A stretch of DNA of 64,000 bases. Origin: VRUE01 sp963837735. GTDB lineage: Bacteria > Actinomycetota > Thermoleophilia > Solirubrobacterales > 70-9. The stretch spans positions 186,001 through 250,000 of the forward strand of contig CAWIOM010000010.1 of the NCBI GenBank assembly GCA_963837735.1, written 5' to 3'. The notes under the pieces are model-generated. The model saw only the letters and a program-made list of their open reading frames with translations, was not told where the DNA came from and did not search any database. The stretch's first letter is position 1; each line of letters begins with the position of its first letter. Of the stretch, positions 26,620 through 34,884 are shown one piece after another. The position numbers were made by a program, and so were the translations under genes.

Positions 26620-26663
26620 GGTACACAGGATCTTCACGGCGCCTTCCCCGGCGGTTCACAAGT
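26620..26663 (+). promoter_or_regulatory. PHO box between GNAT and the PHP-glycosyltransferase gene
   Basis: Cores TACAC, TTCAC, TTCCC and TTCAC start at 26622, 26633, 26644 and 26655, an exact 11-bp period over four units. The last unit ends 9 bp before a -10-like TAATAG, the spacing at which PhoB-type activators replace the -35 contact. Confidence 0.75.
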
Positions 26664-26672
26664 TTTCCCTGC

Positions 26673-26678
26673 TAATAG
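26673..26678 (+). promoter_or_regulatory. -10 box of the PHP-glycosyltransferase gene
   Basis: TAATAG, unusually AT-rich for the window, lies 9 bp after the PHO box and 44 bp before the ATG at 26723. Confidence 0.45.
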
Positions 26679-26722
26679 CGAATTCTTCAGTGGAAGAGAA
26701 GAACGAGATCAGGGAGACGCCG

Positions 26723-28987
26723 ATGACTTCCCGAGTTGACATGCACTGCCATTCCACCGCTTCGCAGCTCTCGCGGCTCGGGGTACAGCGGAGCCTCGGG
26801 CTGCCCGAGTGCGCGACGCCGCCCGATCAGGTCTACGAGCTGGCCAGGCGCCGGGGGATGGACTTCGTGACGATCACCGACCACGACACGATCGACGGCT
26901 GCCTGGAGCTGGCGGACCGTCCCGACTGCTTCGTCTCCGAGGAGCTGACCGCCCGCTTTGCCGGCGAGGCCCAGGCGGTACACGTCCTCTGTTACGGGAT
27001 CACTCCCGGGGACCATGAGTGGCTGCAGGCGAACTCCGGCGACGTCGAGGCCTGCGCCGCATACCTCCACGAGAACGAGATCGCCTCTGCGCTCGCGCAC
27101 CCGTTCTACAACGTCGAGGCGCCGCTCACCCGGCGCCACCGCCGCCGCCTGGCGGAGCTCTTCCCGGTCTGGGAGGTCCGCAACGGATCCCGCGCCGCGG
27201 AGCTCAACATGCCGGCGGTCATCTACATCGAGACCCACGGCGGCACCGGCATCGGCGGCTCCGACGATCACGCCGGCGTGGACATCGGCCGCACCTTCAC
27301 CGAGGGGCCGGCCGCGTCTACGCCGGAAGAGTTTCTGCGCCGGCTCCGCGAAGGCCGGGCCGATCCCGGCGGCGAGCAGGGTAGCGCCGCCAAGTGGGCG
27401 CACGCCGCGATGGCGCTGGCGACCCGGGCCCTGGCACCCGACGGTGCGAGCGGGGGGGAGGGCGCGCCCGACCCCGCCGCGGTCCTGAAGATGGCCCAGC
27501 GGGTGATCGGAGAGGGCGCCGCCCGCGAGGGCAGGGTCGCCGCCGACATCGGCCCCGACGACGCCCGCACGCTGCTCGAGGCCTGGCTGGGCTCGGTCGG
27601 CGTCGAGCAGCGCGGCCGCGAGCTGATCGAGTACATGCAGGCGGACGGCTTCGCCCACGCCGACCTCTACCGCCGCGCCCGGCGCACCCACGAGCGGCGG
27701 CTCCGGGCCGCCGTCGAGCAGGGCGGGGCGGCGGCGTCCGCCGGTGACCTCGGCGCCGCCTTCGGCGGCCTCTTCGAGGCGATCCTGCCGGCCGTCCCCT
27801 ACGCGCCCGCCACCGCCTTCCTCGGCGCCGAGAAGGCGAAGCTCGCCGGCGCCGGCGAGCGGCCCCGGGTGGCGCTGATAGCCGACGGGATCGAGGCGAT
27901 GCACGGCGTCACGCGGACGATCGAGCAGATCCGCGAGCGCGGCGTCCCCGGCTTCGACGTCGAGGTCGTCGGCACCGACCCGGGGGTCGACCGCAGGCTG
28001 CCGGCCGCAGCCGACCTCGAGGTGCCGTTCTACGACGGAATGCGGCTCGGGGTTCCCGGCCTCCCCGATCTGGTCGAGACCCTGGCCGAGGGTCGCTACG
28101 ACCTCGTCCACGTCACCGCGCCGGGCCCGGCGGGCGTCGCCGCGACCCTGCTCGGCAGGGTGACCGGGATGCCGCTGGTCGGCAGCTACCACACCGAGCT
28201 GGGTGCCTACGCCGGCATGCGCAGCGGCGAGGCCGGCATCGAGGCGATGGCGCGGCTGGCGCTCGGCGCCTTCTACGGGGCGCCCTCCGTGGTCCTCTCG
28301 CCGAGCCCGTCAGCCGACCGCTCGCTGGTCGCCCTCGGCACGGACCCGGCCCGGATCGGCCGCTGGGAGCGCGGCGTCGACGTTTCCCGGTTCGATCCCG
28401 GTATGGCCGACCGCGATGCCTTCCCGGGCGAGATCAAGGTCCTCTACGCCGGGCGCCTGACCCGCGAGAAGGGGGTCGATCTGCTCGCCGAGAGCTTCGT
28501 CCGTGCCCAGACCGTCGACCCGCGCCTGCACCTGCTGCTCGCCGGCGGCGGGCCGGAGGAGGAGGAGCTGAGGGCGAAGCTCGGAGAGCGCGCCACCCTC
28601 CTCGGCTGGCTCGACGGCGAGGACCTGGCCCGCGCCTACGCCAGCGCCGACCTCTTCCTCTTCTGTTCGCGCACGGACACCTACGGCCAGGTCGTCGTCG
28701 AGGCCGGGGCAAGCGGCCTGCCCGTGGTCGCCGTCGCCGAGGGCGGCCCCGCCTCGCTGATCGAGAACCGCCACACGGGGATGCTCTGCAAGCCCGATGC
28801 CGACCACATCGCCGGCACCGTCCTGCAGCTCGCCTCATCGCCGCTGCTGCGCCGGCACCTGGGCGCCTCGGCCCTGCGCGCCGCCCGCCGGCGCACCTGG
28901 GAGGGGGCGCTCGAGCAGCTCGCCCGCGGCTACCGGCGGGCGCTCGAGCCGGGCGCCGGGCGAAAAGAATCAACCCGCGCAGCCTGA
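26723..28987 (+). CDS. PHP phosphoesterase-GT4 glycosyltransferase fusion
   Basis: 754 residues from the ATG at 26723 (AGGGAG ribosome site 5 bp upstream). The N-terminal PHP domain (about 1-215) has metal ligands in DMHCHS, TITDHDTIDG and GGSDDHAGVD. A middle helical region (about 215-385) is unassigned. The C-terminal GT-B fold of family GT4 (about 385-745) has VGSYHTELGAY, YAGRLTREKGVDLL and SRTDTYGQVVVEAGASGLPVVA; the first acidic residue of the usual E-x7-E motif is Asp. The GT half resembles SQD2/MgtA lipid glycosyltransferases. Control by a PHO box suggests a phosphate-starvation role such as making a phosphorus-free glycolipid, which is inference. Confidence 0.85.
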   Translation: MTSRVDMHCHSTASQLSRLGVQRSLGLPECATPPDQVYELARRRGMDFVTITDHDTIDGCLELADRPDCFVSEELTARFAGEAQAVHVLCYGITPGDHEWLQANSGDVEACAAYLHENEIASALAHPFYNVEAPLTRRHRRRLAELFPVWEVRNGSRAAELNMPAVIYIETHGGTGIGGSDDHAGVDIGRTFTEGPAASTPEEFLRRLREGRADPGGEQGSAAKWAHAAMALATRALAPDGASGGEGAPDPAAVLKMAQRVIGEGAAREGRVAADIGPDDARTLLEAWLGSVGVEQRGRELIEYMQADGFAHADLYRRARRTHERRLRAAVEQGGAAASAGDLGAAFGGLFEAILPAVPYAPATAFLGAEKAKLAGAGERPRVALIADGIEAMHGVTRTIEQIRERGVPGFDVEVVGTDPGVDRRLPAAADLEVPFYDGMRLGVPGLPDLVETLAEGRYDLVHVTAPGPAGVAATLLGRVTGMPLVGSYHTELGAYAGMRSGEAGIEAMARLALGAFYGAPSVVLSPSPSADRSLVALGTDPARIGRWERGVDVSRFDPGMADRDAFPGEIKVLYAGRLTREKGVDLLAESFVRAQTVDPRLHLLLAGGGPEEEELRAKLGERATLLGWLDGEDLARAYASADLFLFCSRTDTYGQVVVEAGASGLPVVAVAEGGPASLIENRHTGMLCKPDADHIAGTVLQLASSPLLRRHLGASALRAARRRTWEGALEQLARGYRRALEPGAGRKESTRAA

Positions 28988-28995
28988 GCGAGGGG

Positions 28996-31107
28996 ATGGC
29001 CAATTCGCCGGGGTACGATTGCCCGATCGACGATCCGGCCCTCTACTTCAACCGCGAGCTCTCCTGGCTCGACTTCAACCAGCGCGTCCTCGAGCTCGCC
29101 GAGGACCCCTCCGTTCCGCTGCTCGAACGGCTGCGCTTCTGCGCGATCTATGCCTCCAACCTCGACGAGTTCTTCATGGTCAGGGTCGCCGGGCTCTTCG
29201 ACCAGCTCGACGCCGGGATCGACGCCCGCGGCCCCGACGGTCTGGCTCCCGGGGAGCAGATCGACGCCATCCAGGCCCGGGTCCTGGAGCTCGACCGGCG
29301 CCTGCACCGCTGCTTCGACGGCGTGCTGCGGCCCGCTCTCGCCGAGGAGGAGATCAGGATCGTCTCGCTCGACTCCGCGACCGAGCAGGAGCGGCGAGAA
29401 ATCGACAGCCGCTTCCACGAGCAGGTCTTCCCGGCGCTGACGCCGCTGGTGATCGGGCTCGGCCGGCCGTTTCCCTACATCTCGAACCTCTCGCTCAGCC
29501 TCGGCGTCCTGCTTCGCGACCCCGAGAGCGGCACCGAGATCATCGCCCGCGTCAAGGTGCCGAAGGAGCTGCTCGGCCGCTTCATGCCGCTCGGCGAGGA
29601 AGGCACCGACTTCGTCCCGTTGGAGGAGGCGATCGCGGGCAACCTCGACGCCCTGTTCCCCGGCACCGAGGTCGTCGATTACGGATATTTCCGCGTCACC
29701 CGCGACGCCGACTTCAACATCTCCGACGAGGCCGACGATCTCCTCCAGGCGGTCCAGGACGAGATCCGCCGCCGCCGCTTCGGCGAGGTCGTGCGGCTCG
29801 AGATCGCCGCCGGGATGAACCCGAAGCTGCGCGAGCAGCTGATCGACGCGCTGCGCCTCGAGGAGCGCGAGGTCTACGACGTCGACGGGCTGATCGACCT
29901 CGGCGACCTCGGCAACGTCGCCGACGTCCCCGGGCACGGCGAGCTTCGGTACCAGCCCTGGACCCCGGTCACTCAGGCGCGCCTGCAGGGCGAGGACGAG
30001 GAGCCGGTCGACATCTTCGCCGCCATCCGCCAGGGGGACATTCTCGTCCATCACCCGTACGACTCCTTTGCGAGCTCGGTCGAGCGCTTCGTCGAGCAGG
30101 CGGTCGCCGACCCCGACGTGCTGGCGATCAAGCAGACGGTCTACCGGACGAGCGACGACTCGGCGCTGGTCCCGTCGCTGATCCGCGCCTCCGAACGCGG
30201 CAAGCAGGCGGTCTGCATGGTCGAGCTCAAAGCCCGCTTCGACGAGGAGGCCAACATCCACTGGGCCAAGTCCCTGGAGGAGGCCGGGGTCCACGTCGTC
30301 TACGGCATCCCCGGGCTCAAGACCCACGTCAAGTCGATCCTCGTCGCCCGCCGCGAGGGCGACAGGGTGCGCGAGTACGTCCACGTCGGGACCGGCAACT
30401 ACAACCCGAAGACGGCCCGTCTCTACACCGACTTCGGGCTCTTCACCGCCGACCCGGAAATAGGCGCCGACGTCGCCGAGATGTTCAACTTCCTGACCGG
30501 GTACGGCCGCCCGGCCGAGTACCGCAAGATGCTCGTCTCGCCGACGACGATGCGCGACCGGGTGATCGAGGAGATCGAGGCGACCGTCGACGCCCACCGG
30601 GCCGGCGAGGAGGCGCGGATCGCCCTGAAGATGAACTCGCTCGTCGACGCCCGCTGCATCCAGGCCCTGTACGAGGCCTCGCGGGCGGGCGTCCGCGTCG
30701 ACCTCAACGTGCGAGGCATCTGCTGTCTGCGGCCCGGAGTGGCGGGGATCTCGGAGAACATCCGGGTCGTCTCGATCGTCGGCCGCTTCCTCGAGCACTC
30801 GCGCGTCTACGCCTTCCAGCGCGGCGAGGAATCGAGCGTCTTCATGGGCTCGGCCGACCTGATGCCGCGCAACCTCGACAGCAGGGTCGAGCTGGTCGCG
30901 CCGGTCGAGGACCCCGATCTGCGGGCCGACCTGCTCGACGTGCTCGAGCGCTGCTTCGCCGACAATGTCAACTCCTGGCTGCTCGACGCGAACGGCGTCT
31001 GGAGCCGGGTCGGGGTCGGCGAAGCGGAGCCGCGCAGCGTCCAGGAGGAGATGCGCGAGCGGCACCTGGCGCGCGCCGCCGAGCACCTCGCGGCCGCCGC
31101 GGGCTGA
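28996..31107 (+). CDS. ppk: Polyphosphate kinase PPK1
   Basis: Makes polyphosphate from ATP (703 aa, normal length). Domains in order: N-terminal helical (ELSWLDFNQRVLELA... NLDEFFMVRVAGL), head domain, and two phospholipase-D-like catalytic halves. The autophosphorylated His lies in GLKTHVKSIL, the second essential His in RFLEHSRVYAF, and GTGNYNPKTARLYTDFGLFT and MGSADLMPRNLD are family hallmarks. It follows the PHP-GT4 gene by 8 bp, so it is probably in the same PHO-controlled transcript. Confidence 0.97.
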   Translation: MANSPGYDCPIDDPALYFNRELSWLDFNQRVLELAEDPSVPLLERLRFCAIYASNLDEFFMVRVAGLFDQLDAGIDARGPDGLAPGEQIDAIQARVLELDRRLHRCFDGVLRPALAEEEIRIVSLDSATEQERREIDSRFHEQVFPALTPLVIGLGRPFPYISNLSLSLGVLLRDPESGTEIIARVKVPKELLGRFMPLGEEGTDFVPLEEAIAGNLDALFPGTEVVDYGYFRVTRDADFNISDEADDLLQAVQDEIRRRRFGEVVRLEIAAGMNPKLREQLIDALRLEEREVYDVDGLIDLGDLGNVADVPGHGELRYQPWTPVTQARLQGEDEEPVDIFAAIRQGDILVHHPYDSFASSVERFVEQAVADPDVLAIKQTVYRTSDDSALVPSLIRASERGKQAVCMVELKARFDEEANIHWAKSLEEAGVHVVYGIPGLKTHVKSILVARREGDRVREYVHVGTGNYNPKTARLYTDFGLFTADPEIGADVAEMFNFLTGYGRPAEYRKMLVSPTTMRDRVIEEIEATVDAHRAGEEARIALKMNSLVDARCIQALYEASRAGVRVDLNVRGICCLRPGVAGISENIRVVSIVGRFLEHSRVYAFQRGEESSVFMGSADLMPRNLDSRVELVAPVEDPDLRADLLDVLERCFADNVNSWLLDANGVWSRVGVGEAEPRSVQEEMRERHLARAAEHLAAAAG

Positions 31108-31142
31108 CGCTCGCGCCCGGGCCTATCACTAGGATGGCGCCG

Positions 31143-31766
31143 ATGCCGCGCCTTTCGCTACTGCCCCGGGACGACGGCTTCTTCGAGCTCTTCAGCGAGG
31201 CTGGCCAGAACACTCTGCATGCCGCGCGCCTGCTCGACGGAGATGATGGGCACCTGGCCCGACGATGCCGGTCTCGGCCGGGAGATCCTCAAGGCCGAGC
31301 AGGAGGGCGACAGGATCACCCACGACATCATCCAGCGGCTCAACTCGACCTTCGTCACGCCGATCGACCGCGAGGACATCTACGGCCTCGCCACCCAGAT
31401 GGACGACATCGTCGACTACACCGAGGAGGCCGCCGACTTCCTCGCCCTCTACAAGATCGAGGCGCCGATGTCGCAGGCCCAGGACCTGACCGAGGTTCTG
31501 GTCAAGTCCTGCGAGCAGCTCGCCGAGGGGCTCGAGCACCTGCCGGACTTCAAGGGGCCTCGACAAGTACTGGATCGAGATCCACCGGCTCGAGAACGAC
31601 GGCGACCGGATCTCCCGCGACGCGGTCGCCTCGCTCTTCTCCAACGGGATCGACCCGATGGTCGTGATCCGCTGGAAGGACATGTTCGCCGTGCTGGAGA
31701 ACGCGATCGACGCCACCGAGACCGCGGCCCAGATCCTCGAGGGCATCGTCATCAAGAACTGCGTGA
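31143..31766 (+). CDS. DUF47 PhoU-like partner of the PiT transporter (frameshifted)
   Basis: About 207 residues, helical, related to PhoU. LLPRDDGFFELFSEAG starts the family pattern. WPDDAGLGREILKAEQEGDRITHDI is reached after one extra G near 31242, and KYWIEIHRLENDGDRISRDAV after an extra base near 31560. The end should be ILEGIVIKN plus one residue and a stop at 31764-31766, overlapping the GTG of pit by 4 bp, if the extra T near 31760 is removed. DUF47 proteins are nearly always paired with a PiT transporter. An in-frame ATG at 31134 is an alternative start. Confidence 0.8.
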
Positions 31767-32868
31767 GCTCGGACGTCATCATGGGCATCGTCGATCGCGC
31801 GGCGCTCGGCTTCGGACTTCACCAACGGGTTCCACGACACCTGCGAACGTGATCTCGACCGTCGGTCTCGACCGGCGCGGCGCCGCCGCAGATGGCGATC
31901 GCGGTCGCGTCGATGCTCAACTTCGTCGGCGCCTTCATCTCGATCGCGGTCGCGGCGACGGTCGCCACGACGTCGTCGACGCGGGCGCGATCACCCCGAC
32001 GGTCGTCTTTGCCGGGCTGGTCGGGGCGATCGCCTGGAACCTGATCGACCTGGTACTTCGGCCTCCCGTCGAGCTCTTCGCACGCGCTGATCGGCGGCGT
32101 GGTCGGCGCGGCCGTGGTCGGCCGACGGGACCGACGCGGTGTTCGGCCGAGGCCTGCTCGGCAGCGTCCTGATCCCGGCCCTGCTCGCCCCGCTCGCCGC
32201 CTTCGTCGTCGCCGGGATGCTCGATCGTCGTCATCTACAGGATCGTCGGCCGCCGCCAGCCGGGTCGCGTGACCCGCGCCTTCCGCTACGGGCAGATCGT
32301 CTCCGGGGGCCTCCTGGCCCTCGCCCACGGCGCCAACGACGCGCAGAAGACGATCGGGGATCATGGCCCTGGCGCTGGTCGCCAACGGCACCCTCGGGCG
32401 GCAATGCCGATCCGCCCACCTGGATGATCGTCTCGGCCGCCGACGGCGATCGCGCTCGGGACCTACAGCGGCGGCTGGCGGATCATGCGCGACCGGCGGA
32501 CGCGGATCATCAAGATGGATGCGGCCCAGGGATTCTCGTCGCAGGGGGCGGGGGCGGCCGTGATCCTGCCTCGACCCATCTTCGGCTTCCCGATCTCGAC
32601 CACCCACGCGATCAACGGCGGCGTGATGGGGGCGGGCGCCGGCAAGCGGGTCTCCGCGGTGCGCTGGGGCGTTGCCGGCAACATCGTCTTCGCCTGGCTG
32701 CTGACTCTGCCGGCGGCGGCGGCGATCGGCGCGGCGACGTACGGGGTGACCGCGATCTTCGGCACGGGGCTTTGGGCCCGGTGCTGGTCAGCCTGCTCGG
32801 CCTCTCCGCTGATCGCCCTCGCCTTTGCCCGCCGCTCCAAGCAGGGGGCGCCGCTCCCGGCGAGCTGA
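31763..32868 (+). CDS. pit: Low-affinity inorganic phosphate transporter, PiT family (many frameshifts)
   Basis: Ion-coupled phosphate permease. Family motifs in several frames are GFHDT.NVIST near the N-terminus, NFVGAFISIAVAATV, AHGANDAQKT (second PiT signature) and GFPISTTHAINGGVMGAGAGKR. At least eight single-base frame changes occur between 31810 and 32790; most are repaired by removing one base (for example near 31816, 31847, 31864, 32222 and 32358), while one, near 31953, needs a base added. With them corrected the protein has about 365 residues and the usual 9-10 TM helices. Completeness of the motifs argues for sequence error. Confidence 0.78.
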
Positions 32869-32899
32869 TGGCGCCCGTGCCTCAAAAACCCCCCGCCTG

Positions 32900-33139
32900 A
32901 TGCTCGCCGTCGTCGTCGAGACCAAGGAGCTGGCGGAGACCGTCGTCGCCTCGATCGTCGGCGGCGTCGGCGTCACCGTGGTCTTCTCGATCGCGATCTG
33001 GGGCGTGGCGCGTTTCGTCGACTTCAGCCGCAACGACCGGCCGCTCGCGGCCGGCGGGGCGGCGGCGGTGACGGTGCTGGCGCTGCTGTCGACGGCGGCC
33101 AGCGTCGTCCTCGGCATCATCGTCATGACCAGCAAGTAG
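32900..33139 (+). CDS. Small two-TM membrane protein, unknown function
   Basis: 79 residues with TM helices at about 15-38 and 52-74 joined by a short charged loop (FVDFSRNDRPL). ATG overlaps a TGA at 32898-32900. It lies directly after pit on the same strand and is followed by a hairpin, so it may be the last gene of that unit. No family recognised. Confidence 0.65.
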   Translation: MLAVVVETKELAETVVASIVGGVGVTVVFSIAIWGVARFVDFSRNDRPLAAGGAAAVTVLALLSTAASVVLGIIVMTSK

Positions 33140-33157
33140 CGGGCGGCTGGCCGCCCG
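33140..33157 (+). terminator. Hairpin after the small membrane protein
   Basis: 7-bp stem CGGGCGG/CCGCCCG with loop CTGG immediately after the stop codon. Confidence 0.6.
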
Positions 33158-33169
33158 TAGAATCGACTC

Positions 33170-33532
33170 ATGCTCCGACTGCGAAACCTGCGCAACGCGG
33201 CGATCGTCCTGCTGCTCGCCGCCGCCGTCGCCTTCGCGCCGGCCGGTAGCAACGCGGCCGACGTCGTCCTGACCCTGATCACGATGGCCTTCCTTACCGC
33301 GATCGCCTGGACCGTCTACGTGCTCAGCCGAGAGAACCAGCTGACCCTGGCGACGCTCAGCGACCGGCGGCGGGCGATCCTCTACGGGGCTCTGGGGCTG
33401 ATCGTGCTGCTGATCGCAGGCACGGATGAGCTCTTCTCGAGCGGCGGCGGGACGGTCGCCTGGGTCCTCCTGTTCGCCGCCGCGGTCGCCGCGATCTACA
33501 TGGTCTGGAAAGAAGCGAACACCTACAGCTGA
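33170..33532 (+). CDS. Small membrane protein, unknown function
   Basis: 120 residues with four hydrophobic segments: a signal-like first helix (about 8-25), then about 30-50, 68-83 and 95-112, ending KEANTYS. A conserved-looking cytoplasmic loop RENQLTLATLSDRRRAILYG separates the second and third. No family recognised. The hydrophobic pattern and ATG 30 bp after the terminator hairpin support it. Confidence 0.7.
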   Translation: MLRLRNLRNAAIVLLLAAAVAFAPAGSNAADVVLTLITMAFLTAIAWTVYVLSRENQLTLATLSDRRRAILYGALGLIVLLIAGTDELFSSGGGTVAWVLLFAAAVAAIYMVWKEANTYS

Positions 33533-33606
33533 TCCGGGGCGATAAGGCCGCCCGATTGTTCGTTTGAGCGCGCAACCCGTGCGCCCGCTGCTGCCACGGT
33601 TGGGCG

Positions 33607-33963
33607 GTGCCGCCGAGAATTGCCAGAAGCCGCGTTCGGGGGGAGGAGGGGAGCGCCTCCCTGGAGCTCGTCGGCGTGCTGCCCTTTCTGCTCTTGGCGA
33701 TCCTCGTCGCCGCGCAGCTGGCGATCGCCGGGGCCTCCCTGTGGTCGGCGAGCGTCGCGGCGCGGGCCGGTGCGCGGGCCTCGCTGGTCGGCGGCGCGGC
33801 CGGCGCGGCGGCGCGGCGCGCCCTGCCGCCCGGCCTGCGGGAGGATGCCCGGGTCGGCGCCGCGGGCGGCGGAGTCGCGGTCGAGGTATCCGTCCCGCGG
33901 CTGCTCCCGGGCCTGCCTGATCTGAACGTAGCCGCGAAGACGAGGCTCGGCCCCGGTGGTTAG
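33607..33963 (+). CDS. TadE-like pilus-assembly protein 1
   Basis: 118 residues (GTG). The prepilin-like start EEGSASLELVGVLPFLLLAILVAAQLAI is the TadE pattern: charged leader, acidic residue at the fifth position of the helix region, then one TM. A beta-type outer part follows (VAVEVSVPRLLPGL). TadE-like pseudopilins assist Flp/Tad pili. First of four genes whose ends overlap (8, 4 and 4 bp). Confidence 0.75.
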   Translation: MPPRIARSRVRGEEGSASLELVGVLPFLLLAILVAAQLAIAGASLWSASVAARAGARASLVGGAAGAAARRALPPGLREDARVGAAGGGVAVEVSVPRLLPGLPDLNVAAKTRLGPGG

Positions 33964-34285
33964 GGAGCAGGGACAGGCAACCGTCGAGCTCGTCGCCGCC
34001 CTGCCGGCGCTGCTGCTCGCCGGCTACGTCGCCTTCCAGCTGTTGGCGACCGGCTATGCGATGACCCTCGCCGACGGCGCCGCAGAGGCGGGCGCTCTGG
34101 CCCTCGCCTCCGGGCGGCCGGCGCTGCGGGCGGCCCGCGAGGCCCTTCCCGGGTGGGCGGCGGAGGACGCCGATGTCAGCGTGGCCGGCGGCCGGGTCAC
34201 GGTGCGGCTGCGGCCGCCGGCCCTTTCCCCGGCGATCGCCGACGGCCTCGCGGTGACCGGGACGGCCTCGGCGAGGCCGCGGTGA
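33956..34285 (+). CDS. TadE-like pilus-assembly protein 2
   Basis: 109 residues (GTG) with the same plan as its neighbour: REQGQATVELVAALPALLLAGYVAFQLL, then a small outer domain (VSVAGGRVTVRLRPPAL). The pair probably arose by duplication. It overlaps both neighbours, so translation is coupled. The core Tad genes (ATPase, TadB/TadC) are not in the window and should lie elsewhere. Confidence 0.75.
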   Translation: MVREQGQATVELVAALPALLLAGYVAFQLLATGYAMTLADGAAEAGALALASGRPALRAAREALPGWAAEDADVSVAGGRVTVRLRPPALSPAIADGLAVTGTASARPR

Positions 34286-34884
34286 ACGGGCGGGCGATCG
34301 TCGTTACCGGGGTCGGCGCGGCGGAGGGGGCCAGGCCGCTGGCCGCGGCGCTCGCCTGCGCGGGGACGGCCCCCGACCGGGCGGCGCTCCTGGTCGAGCT
34401 GACCGACGGGCGGCCGCCGCAGCCGACGTTGGTCGCCTCGGCCGCGGCGCGCGGCCTTGAGGAACGCCTCGCCGCTCACCTGCCGGAGGCGGCGGTGGCT
34501 TCTCGGGGGCGGATCTGCCACCTGGCGCTGCCCGCCGGATCGGAGGGGCTCGAGCGGGCGCCGTCGGCGCTGGCGCTCGTCCGCGACTCGCTCGGCGTCG
34601 TCTGCCTGCCGCCGGCGCTGCTCGGCGGCGCCGTCGCCTCGGGCCGGCTCGCGATCGCCGCCGCGTTGCTTCGCGCCGACCTCGATCGCGACCGCGCCCT
34701 GACCGCGCTCGCGGTCCGCGACCTGATCGGCCGCGGGGTGGCGGTCGCCGTCGCCAAGCGGCCGCTGGCCTGGATGCCCTCGCAGCGGGCGCTGTTCGGC
34801 GCCCTTCCGGCGGGGGCGGCCGGCGGCCTCGGCCCGCGCCTGCTGCGTCGGCTGGCGGTCGCGACCTCGGAGGCGGCGGCGTGA
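34282..34884 (+). CDS. Unknown pilus-locus protein with a degenerate MinD-like start
   Basis: 200 residues, GTG start overlapping the previous stop by 4 bp. The opening AIVVTGVGAAEGARPLAAALAC resembles the start of a CpaE/MinD-type P-loop protein but has no Lys-Thr/Ser of a working Walker A. Later segments are Ala/Leu/Arg-rich without recognisable motifs. CpaE-like proteins occur in Tad pilus loci, so a non-ATP-binding descendant is possible. This is weak inference. Confidence 0.55.
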   Translation: MNGRAIVVTGVGAAEGARPLAAALACAGTAPDRAALLVELTDGRPPQPTLVASAAARGLEERLAAHLPEAAVASRGRICHLALPAGSEGLERAPSALALVRDSLGVVCLPPALLGGAVASGRLAIAAALLRADLDRDRALTALAVRDLIGRGVAVAVAKRPLAWMPSQRALFGALPAGAAGGLGPRLLRRLAVATSEAAA

